From: Gordonia rhizosphera NBRC 16068
Lineage (GTDB): Bacteria > Actinomycetota > Actinomycetes > Mycobacteriales > Mycobacteriaceae
Assembly (NCBI RefSeq): GCF_000298195.1
Contig: NZ_BAHC01000092.1
Coordinates: 1-40,889, forward strand
Direction: 5' to 3'
Length of the DNA stretch: 40,889 nt
Below, in pieces: positions 9,224 through 15,303 of this stretch. Under the pieces are notes generated by a model. That model worked only from the letters and a program-made list of their open reading frames with translations, was not told where the DNA came from and searched no databases. Made by a program: the position numbers and the translations under genes. Position 1 is the first letter of the stretch; each line of letters begins with the position of its first letter.

Positions 9224-9400
9224 GTCGATCGTGCACACCCGGACGTCGATCGTGCGCACCTGGACGATCGTGCACACCCGGACGTCGATCGTGCGCACCT
9301 GGACGTCGAGCGAGCACTGGCATGCACGATGGAAGATTTCCGGCGCACGATGGACGCCTGGGTGCGCACGCTGGACGAAATTCTGTGCACGCTCGACGGG
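9224..9400. repeat. Opposed short-unit array A
   Basis: Left half: four 21-base-spaced units with core GTCGATCGTGC(A/G)CACC, beginning near 9224, 9245, 9263 (its first bases degenerate) and 9284, plus a partial unit at 9305. Right half: about four units in the opposite sense with core GTGCGCACG(A/C)(T)GGACG, from about 9321 to 9400. The halves face each other around GCACTGGCATGC, so the whole could fold into a long imperfect hairpin. The array starts 54 bases after the channel stop. It reads open in several frames but shows no coding pattern. Confidence 0.8.
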
Positions 9401-9407
9401 GCCGAAC

Positions 9408-9480
9408 TCAGTTGGCGGAGGCGCCGATGGGTTCATAGACCGCGGCGACCGGGTAGATCTCGACGTGATCCGGCGCCTGG
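9408..9480 (-). pseudogene. 3' remnant of an unidentified gene (copy 1)
   Basis: Read leftward, this encodes PDHVEIYPVAAVYEPIGASA-Asn and then a TGA at 9408-9410. It matches the end of the longer leftward gene at 11024-11251 (PDRVEIYPVTAVYQPIGAPA-Asn). Similarity stops near 9480, so only about 22 codons remain. The family was not recognised. It is part of a segment duplicated between 9.2 and 10.9 kb. Confidence 0.65.
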
Positions 9481-9687
9481 GTATCTCGGCTCGACACCGC
9501 GCCGGCGATCAGTGCGGTAGCACCGCATGCGCGCCCGGCCGCGCTGCCACACAGCATCTTTATCTTTGGGAGTGGTTGCCAGCTCCGGGAAGTCGCGCCG
9601 AGCGCTATCTGAATACCGTTTCGCGCGCGCAGGGCATTTCGTTGGACGTCGGCCTTGGTCTGTAGAGAAATAGGGTCGATTAGGCGT
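9481..9687. other. Gene-free stretch before the phasin-like gene
   Basis: No reading frame here resembles a protein. Base composition is a little less GC-rich than the surroundings, and the end presumably holds the promoter of the gene at 9761. I see nothing else. Confidence 0.5.
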
Positions 9688-9708
9688 TTTAACAGTCAGC
9701 CTGTTAAA
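9688..9708. promoter_or_regulatory. Palindromic operator candidate upstream of the phasin-like gene
   Basis: TTTAACAG-TCAGC-CTGTTAAA is a perfect 8-bp inverted repeat with a 5-base spacer, 52 bases before the ATG at 9761. AT-rich palindromes are rare in this GC-rich sequence. The adjacent XRE regulator is the obvious candidate binder, but that is inference. Confidence 0.55.
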
Positions 9709-9760
9709 TTGTTACCAGGCCGGAGACACCGCGCCACCCATCAAAGCCAAGGGAGACACC

Positions 9761-10072
9761 ATGTCCGCCGCTGACACCACCAACCCGCCCATCGCCGAGC
9801 AGTTCGCCGGCGTCGCCGCCGTGATCGACGGGGGAGCATCCGCGATCGCCAAGGCGTTCGACGAGACGCTCGGTGCCTACCGTGGATCGGCGACACGAGT
9901 GCTCGACGCCTACGAGAAGACCTCCAGCGCCGCAATCGACTTCGGCAAGGAACGATTCGGCGCGACCGCCACCACCCCAGAGTGGATCGAGAAGATCGTC
10001 GCCCCCCAGTCGGCGCTGGTTCGCGACCTCCACGCTTCCGCCATTTCCAGTGTGCGTCGCACCCTCGGGTGA
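9761..10072 (+). CDS. Small phasin-like protein
   Basis: A 103-residue, mostly helical, Ala-rich protein without signal peptide or membrane helix. Its amphipathic pattern (AFDETLGAYRGSATRVLDAYEKTSSAAIDFGKERFG, then ALVRDLHASAISSVRRTLG) resembles phasins, the proteins that coat polyester or lipid inclusions and are related to part of mycobacterial HbhA. AAGGGAGA gives a good ribosome site 5 bases before the ATG. It converges on an XRE regulator, and a palindromic operator candidate lies upstream. In M. tuberculosis an XRE regulator (Rv0474) also neighbours HbhA (Rv0475), which supports the assignment. Without a family search this stays a fold-level guess. Confidence 0.55.
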   Translation: MSAADTTNPPIAEQFAGVAAVIDGGASAIAKAFDETLGAYRGSATRVLDAYEKTSSAAIDFGKERFGATATTPEWIEKIVAPQSALVRDLHASAISSVRRTLG

Positions 10073-10088
10073 TACCCGGTTGTACGTT

Positions 10089-10133
10089 CGACACATGGGC
10101 GCCGAGGTCAACGACTTCGGCGCCCATGTGTCG
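10089..10133. terminator. Strong hairpin between convergent phasin-like and XRE genes
   Basis: CGACACATGGGCGCCGA and its exact reverse complement (17 bp) flank an 11-base spacer whose ends pair further (GGTC with GACT, including one G-T), leaving a 3-base loop. It lies 16 bases after one stop codon and 9 bases from the other. There is no T-run, so it may be a bidirectional terminator of the T-less actinobacterial kind. Confidence 0.65.
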
Positions 10134-10142
10134 TGATTGGAC

Positions 10143-10505
10143 CTATCCTCTTCGACGCCGCTCGATCGTCGCCTCACGGAACGTTGTGTACATCTCCTCC
10201 AGTGCAGCGCGCTGGGCGTTGGTCAGATCCCGGTCCCGCCGGATCGCTGCAACCACTTCGGTCTCGTCACCATCCTCGCGGGCTCGCTTGGCCTCAGCCG
10301 TCAACAGGTCTGCCGACATGTGCAGTTCCGCTGCGATAGCCTCGAGCACACGATTGCTCGGCTCCCGGAGATTGCGCTCGATCTGTGAGAGATACGCATT
10401 GGAGATGCCCGCTGCAGAAGCAACCTGACGTAGCGGCATCGAGGCCAACTCGCGTTGCCGGCGGATCAACTCGCCCAACGTCAGCCGTGACTCGTCAGCA
10501 ACCAT
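10143..10505 (-). CDS. XRE-family transcriptional regulator
   Basis: A 120-residue cytoplasmic DNA-binding protein. An N-terminal Cro/CI-type helix-turn-helix covers about residues 10-66 (LGELIRRQRELASMPLRQVA, AGISNAYLSQIERNLREPSN), followed by a charged helical tail (AKRAREDGDETEVVAAIRRD) that may dimerise. The recognition segment SNAYLSQIERNLR resembles that of mycobacterial Rv0474. Its convergent partner is a small phasin-like gene, so a repressor role at the palindrome at 9688-9708 is plausible but not shown. ATG start, no overlap with neighbours. Confidence 0.88.
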   Translation of the reverse strand: MVADESRLTLGELIRRQRELASMPLRQVASAAGISNAYLSQIERNLREPSNRVLEAIAAELHMSADLLTAEAKRAREDGDETEVVAAIRRDRDLTNAQRAALEEMYTTFREATIERRRRG

Positions 10506-10811
10506 GACGTCAGGGTAGCCGCAATGGGTGAGCGCTCGATGCTCTACGGACGTGTGGGCGAGAGGGAGTAGCGGAGGTCACTGGCCGCTGGCCGACGCGA
10601 CCGAAGGTGCGTCGGTGCGTCCCCTGGCGGGACACGAACTCCGGCCGCGGCGCGGACGCCGTAGTGCCGATCTGCCTGATCGAACTACTGGTCCACCAGT
10701 GATCGTGACCTGCGCTCGTACGCCGGCCGCATCTGCGGAACGGCGCGTCTCCCGAACTCTCAGAGAGGAATTGGGACACGCCCTACGGTCCCGTAGCCGC
10801 GGCACGATCCC
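10506..10811. other. Gene-free stretch
   Basis: About 300 bases between the XRE start and the channel-gene fragment. Short open frames exist on both strands, but their composition (Arg/Pro/Ser-rich) is that of GC-rich non-coding DNA. The part next to 10505 should hold the XRE promoter. No palindrome like the one at 9688 is seen. Confidence 0.5.
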
Positions 10812-10869
10812 GGGGATCGTCGGTCTCGCGATCGGTTTCGGCGCGCCGGACCTGGTCCGCGATTCTTGA
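10812..10869 (+). pseudogene. Fragment of the MscS channel gene
   Basis: Bases 10812-10864 repeat bases 8598-8650 of the channel gene with a few changes and translate as GIVGLAIGFGAPDLVRD. The text then jumps to a copy of the end of that gene (Ser codon, TGA at 10867-10869) and to its downstream sequence. About 516 bases of the gene are missing between the two parts, and everything 5' of the fragment is unrelated. It is a scar of a duplication followed by deletion. Confidence 0.85.
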
Positions 10870-10899
10870 CCGCCCGCTCCCACCGTGCCCGCACCCAGC

Positions 10900-11016
10900 G
10901 TCGAGCGTGCGCACCCGGACGTCGATCGTGCACTGGCATGCACGATGGACGATTTCCGGCGCACGATGGACGCCCGGGTGCGCACGATGGACGAAGTTCT
11001 GTGCACGCTCGACGGG
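10900..11016. repeat. Opposed short-unit array B
   Basis: The second copy of array A, with fewer left-hand units (two instead of four to five), a shared centre CACTGGCATGCACGATGG, and right-hand units GCACGATGGACGATTTCCGG, GCGCACGATGGACGCCCGG and so on. The same flanks as in copy A follow on both sides, so A and B are parts of one duplicated segment in which the unit number has changed. Confidence 0.8.
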
Positions 11017-11023
11017 GCCGAAC

Positions 11024-11251
11024 TCAGTTGGCGGGAGCGCCGATGGGTTGGTAGACCGCGGTGACGGGGTAGATCTCGACGCGATCCGGCGGCTGTAACA
11101 GCGCCGGGTCCTCGCCGGGGAGAAGCTCGGTCGCCAAGATGGCCTTTGTGGCGTCGTGCAGGGCTGTCTCGGTGTCCGCGAGTGAGATGACAACCTTGGC
11201 GCCGTCGGCGCCACGGCACACGTACGCCGAACGCACCCCCGGTACCGACAT
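11024..11251 (-). CDS. Small protein of unknown function (or 3' remnant)
   Basis: Read leftward from an ATG at 11251, this gives 75 residues: MSVPGVRSAYVCRGADGAKVV, then VISLADTETALHDATKAILA, ending VEIYPVTAVYQPIGAPA-Asn. The alternating hydrophobic strands and the helix look like a real small alpha/beta domain. Coding-like sequence continues upstream (EFAEEHRIVPAA) before meeting the truncated LAL regulator, so a longer original gene is possible. The last 22 or so codons recur at 9408-9480. I do not recognise the family. The start is uncertain. Confidence 0.45.
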   Translation of the reverse strand: MSVPGVRSAYVCRGADGAKVVISLADTETALHDATKAILATELLPGEDPALLQPPDRVEIYPVTAVYQPIGAPAN

Positions 11252-11307
11252 CGCCGCCGGGACGATGCGGTGCTCTTCGGCGAACTCGGACGCGGCGACC
11301 TGCTCTG

Positions 11308-13771
11308 GTGGGGCGCGGCGCACTTGTCGCCGCAGGGCAGGGGCACGGTCGGGTCGCGGTGATCTCCGGGCCCGCCGGTGTCGGGAAGACACGGCTGACC
11401 GATGTGGTCGACGACATCGCCGGGAACCTGGGCCTGCCCGTTGCCTCCGGACGCGCGGTCGACGACGCGATCCCACGTGGTCTCGTCGTCATCCTCGAAG
11501 ACCTGCACTGGGCCGACCGGACGTCACTGCTGTTGCTACGTCATCTCGTCGCGGACCTCTCCGGTGCCCGGTTGCTCGTGGTCGTCACCGTCCGGGATCC
11601 CGCCGGGCCCGCCGAACAGGAACAGGCGTCGGAGCTCCTGACCGAGCTATTACGCGCTCCGGGCGCGATACCGCTCCCGCTCACCGGACTGAGCTCGGTA
11701 GAAGTGCGCCGATGGCTCGACGAGGTCCTTGGGCCCGGTACCGTCACCGACGAGCTCGCCGACCGGGTGCACCGGGGCGCCGACGGCAACCCCCTGCTGG
11801 TGCGTCTCATCATCGAAGCGATCCTGGCACACGATGGATCGTCGATCCCGGAGCTGTCGTCGGGGATTCGCGTGAGGCAGATGACGCGGGGCCTTCTCGC
11901 CAGGGTCGAGCCGCCGACTCGCGAGATGCTTTCGGCCGCAGCGGTACTCGGTGAACACATCGACCCGACGGTGGTGGGCCGGATGCTGGATCGTCCCGAC
12001 GTCGAGATCGCCGGTGCTATCGAGGAGGCCACCCTCGCCGGGATACTGCGCTCGATGCCGGGGAGTCTCGCGTTCACCCATGCGCTCGTGCGCGACGCCG
12101 TCTACACCGACATCGGCGAGGTGGAGCGCCGGACACTTCATGCGGCTGCCGCCCGAGTCCTCGGTGAGCGCGCGGATTCCGACGACGTGGCCGGCATCAT
12201 CGCGACCCATTGGCGAAACGCCGGCGACGCGGCGTCCGCCGAGCGGTGCGTCACGTGGGCGCAACGGGCCGCCGACGCCGCGTGGACCTCATACGCACAC
12301 GACGAGGCAGCCCACTTCCGGTCCATCGCGCTGGAGGCCATGCCGGACGATCGTGAGGGCCGCCGCCGAGATCTGCTCATCGCGGCCGCGCGCGCCGAAT
12401 TCGCCGCTGGCCAGATCGCGACCAGCCTCGATCGCTGTTGCTGCGCAGCCGATCTCGGAGAGAGTGTCGGTGATGGTGGGACGGTCGCGGAGGCGGCGTT
12501 GATCGTCAGTGGAATCGGGTCGGCGCCGGTGATGGGAGTCGTCGACGAGCTGTGCGGTCGGGCGCTCGACATGCTTCCCGACGGGGACCCTGCGTTGCAT
12601 GCCCGACTGCTCGCCCAGCGTGCGCTCGCCGCTGCCGAACGTGAGGACGTTGCGGCGCTGCGGATGCTGTCGGAGACCGCTCTCGGGCTCGCCGAACGCA
12701 GCGCCGACCCCGACGCGCTGCTCGATGCCGTGCACGCTCGCCACTTGGCGCTGACAGCGAGTGGACATGAACGCGAACGCGAACAGCTCGCGCGTCGGGC
12801 GATCGCCATCGCGGACCGCGCTGGACAGCCCCTCGCGACGATGTGGGGACACGTCTGGATGGCCGATGCGGGTTTCGGGACAGGCGATCTCGCGCTCATC
12901 GAGACAGCGCTGACCGAACTCGAACGCGTCGCCGCCCGACGACACCTCCGCCTGGCGCGGTGGCATGCGCTGCGGCTACGGGCGGCGCTCGCCCTGCTCC
13001 GCGGTGACATCGCACAGGCGATCGCCCACAACGATGGGGCGGCGATGCTCGGCGATCGCGGGGGAAACCGACGAGGCACGTGCCGCGTTCGAGGAATTCC
13101 GACACATCCCCGACCACGATGGCGGCGGTCCCCGCTGGGTCCCACTTATGACTCAGATCGCTTATGCCGCAGTCATTCTCGATGATGCGGATACGGCGGG
13201 AAAGGTCTTCGACCGCCTCGGGTTCCTGCGCGACGACTACGGTCCGGGTGGCGGGGTGAGCAGCCTGGGTGCCTTCGCCCGTGTGCTCGGTGACCTGGCT
13301 CGGATCGCGGGCCGGGTCGACCAGGCCATCGAACTGTACGAGAACGCGATCGTCATGAACACGCGTCTCGGCGCGAGACCCTATGTCGCGCTGAGCCGAC
13401 TGGGACTCGCGATCGCATTGGCCGGCCGTGACGCCGACGGTGACACCAAACGTGCGACGGCGCTCGCACGCAGCGCCGCGGAAGAGTGTCGGCGGCTCGA
13501 TCTCCCGGGACATCTGCGGACCGCGACCGACCTCCTCCAGGTGATCGACCGCCGCGCGGCGCCGACGCCACCGGAGAACCCCTTGTCGAAGCGGGAGAAC
13601 GAGGTCGCCGCGCTCGTCGCCGACGGGCTGTCGAACCGGGACATCGCCGGGCGGCTGTATCTGTCCGAACGGACCGTCGAGGCCCATGTGCGCAGCATCC
13701 TCACCAAACTCGGCTTCGTCAATCGCACCGAGGTCGCGGCGTGGGTGGTGCGGACGACCTCGGGCGCCTGA
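11308..13771 (+). pseudogene. LuxR/LAL-type ATPase regulator, internally deleted and frameshifted
   Basis: Remnant of a large MalT-like regulator: P-loop ATPase, helical repeats, C-terminal LuxR helix-turn-helix. Walker A (GPAGVGKT, about 21-28) and Walker B (VVILEDLHWAD, about 60-70) are only some 30 residues apart, while the intact relative at 15304 has about 100 between them, so a piece of the ATPase is missing. Upstream, PALVGRG runs straight into ALVAAGQGHGR, so the N-terminus also looks shortened. At the G5 run 13060-13064 the frame shifts by one; removing one G reconnects AMLGDRG to [12 protein letters not shown]. The tail then reads normally to the HTH ([37 protein letters not shown]). 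A functional product is doubtful. Confidence 0.8.
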
Positions 13772-13784
13772 GGACCGGTGGTCG

Positions 13785-14468
13785 TCAGACCGCCACCATC
13801 GGCTCGGTCTGCCGCGCTGTCGTCGACCGGAAGCCACGGAAGACCAGGTAGGTGGCGAACCAGATCTCGAACGCGAACACCGGCACCGCGCAGACCATCG
13901 CCACGCCGCCCGACTGCTCGATGGCACCGAACAGTTGTGCCAGATTGCTCAGCAGAACGAGCGCGCCGCCGCCCAGACCGAGCAGCGCGATCCCCCTGGG
14001 TACCACCTGCGATCGACGCAGCAACTCGGCGATCACCAGGGTGTTGACGCTGATCACGAGTCCCTGACCGGCCAGAAACGCTCCGTCATGTATGCCCACG
14101 AGGCTCTCACCGAACGACGAGGTGGCGGTGCCGGGTGTGCCGCGCATCGACAGGATTGCCAGCAGCGGCAGCGTGCCCGCGACGATGACTGACCCCTCGA
14201 GGATGCGAAGCGCCGCAAAGCTACCTGCGAGAGCCGGGCCGCGGACACGCAGCGCGGTGAACAGCACCACCCCGTTGCCGACGCAGCCGAGGGCGAGCAG
14301 TACCTCGAGTAGGACGCCCACCCGGACGGCCGTGTCGGTCCCGGCGCCCGACAGCCAGCCGGGATCGGTGAGCGACGAGCCGAAGGCCACGACCGCGGCC
14401 ACCGATGTTATATGGGTGCAGTAATAGAGCAGGCCGGCTAGCAACGCATAGGTACGCATACGGGACAT
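13785..14468 (-). CDS. DUF4386 family membrane protein
   Basis: A 227-residue integral membrane protein with about six hydrophobic helices (for example AVRVGVLLEVLLALGCVGNG and GIALLGLGGGALVLLSNLAQ) separated by short loops, matching the layout of DUF4386 proteins; function unknown. It is divergent from a TetR regulator across 88 bases with one palindrome, so it is probably that regulator's target. ATG at 14468; a second Met three codons in is possible. It ends 13 bases from the LAL pseudogene stop, tail to tail. Confidence 0.78.
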   Translation of the reverse strand: MSRMRTYALLAGLLYYCTHITSVAAVVAFGSSLTDPGWLSGAGTDTAVRVGVLLEVLLALGCVGNGVVLFTALRVRGPALAGSFAALRILEGSVIVAGTLPLLAILSMRGTPGTATSSFGESLVGIHDGAFLAGQGLVISVNTLVIAELLRRSQVVPRGIALLGLGGGALVLLSNLAQLFGAIEQSGGVAMVCAVPVFAFEIWFATYLVFRGFRSTTARQTEPMVAV

Positions 14469-14521
14469 GGGGATTCCGTTCTCGAGGGGACTGAGGAATA
14501 CACCGCCAAATCGTGTCTACG

Positions 14522-14549
14522 GCGTATACCGAAAAGGTAGGGTATACGC
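14522..14549. promoter_or_regulatory. TetR operator candidate
   Basis: GCGTATACC and its exact reverse complement GGTATACGC flank a 10-base spacer. The palindrome lies 7 bases before the TetR ATG and 53 bases from the DUF4386 start, where a TetR dimer could control both promoters. TATACC/GTATAC sequences inside it may overlap -10 elements. Confidence 0.7.
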
Positions 14550-14556
14550 TGTATAT

Positions 14557-15243
14557 ATGTCAACCGAGGCGCGTTCCCGCACGTCACGAGTGGGTCTGGA
14601 TCGGGATCGGATTCTGCGGACCGCAGTGACCTTGGCCGATGATCTGGGTTTGGAGGCGACGAGCATGCGCCGGATTGCCGAGACCCTCGGCGTGACCCCC
14701 ATGGCGCTCTACAAGCACGTGGCCAATCGCGAGGAACTCGTGGACGGCATGGTCGATGCGATCATCGCCGAATTCGGCCCGGTGCCCACCGATCTCGGGT
14801 GGAAACAGGCGGTGCGCGCCCGCATCCTGTCGGCTCGGGCCGTCATTGTCGGCCACGAATGGGCGAGCACCGCGATCGAGACCCGGACCCGGGCGAGTCC
14901 CGCCGTGCTCGCCCACATGGACGCGTTGATGGGGCTGATGTTCTCCGGAGGGTTGTCGGCCGATCTGGTACACCACTCGATGCACGCGCTGAGCACCCGA
15001 ATGTGGGGTTTCACCCGCGACGTCCTGCCGACCCCGACGATGCCGGAAGACCCGGCCGCGCGGCGGGAGGCGCTCGAGGGTTTCGCGGAGATGTATCCGA
15101 ACATCGTCACGATGGCGACCACCGCACCGCACGCCGGTGCGGACTGCGACGCCCAGGCCGAGTTCGAGTTCGCCCTTGACATCCTGCTCGACGGTATCGA
15201 ACGACTGCACGAGAGAGGATGGTCCTCGCAGACCACCCGCTAG
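14557..15243 (+). CDS. TetR/AcrR-family transcriptional regulator
   Basis: A 228-residue one-component regulator. The N-terminal TetR helix-turn-helix runs at about residues 14-60 (DRDRILRTAVTLADDLGLEA, TSMRRIAETLGVTPMALYKH) and is followed by a helical ligand-binding domain of the TetR_C type with a His/Met-rich middle (HHSMHALSTRMWGF). I chose the ATG at 14557. An upstream in-frame ATG at 14467 would read through the palindromic operator and add 30 residues unlike the family. The gene is divergent from the DUF4386 membrane protein and probably represses it and itself; the ligand is unknown. Confidence 0.9.
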   Translation: MSTEARSRTSRVGLDRDRILRTAVTLADDLGLEATSMRRIAETLGVTPMALYKHVANREELVDGMVDAIIAEFGPVPTDLGWKQAVRARILSARAVIVGHEWASTAIETRTRASPAVLAHMDALMGLMFSGGLSADLVHHSMHALSTRMWGFTRDVLPTPTMPEDPAARREALEGFAEMYPNIVTMATTAPHAGADCDAQAEFEFALDILLDGIERLHERGWSSQTTR

Positions 15244-15303
15244 CCGGTCCGCACCTGTCCGGTCGCGATGGTGGAGGTGTTGAGAAGCGTGGTAGGCAAG
15301 GTT

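Noticed and set aside
9224..9400. CRISPR array
   Set aside because: Units adjoin without unique spacers, the units are degenerate, and orientation flips in the middle. No cas gene is in the window.
9231..9665. A 144-codon protein over array A (repeated RTSIVRT words)
   Set aside because: The repeated words follow from the DNA repeat itself; no ribosome site, and the copy over array B breaks off differently.
12138..13145. A 335-codon leftward open frame opposite the LAL pseudogene
   Set aside because: Ser/Arg/Ala-rich antisense frame; the rightward frame has clear regulator motifs.
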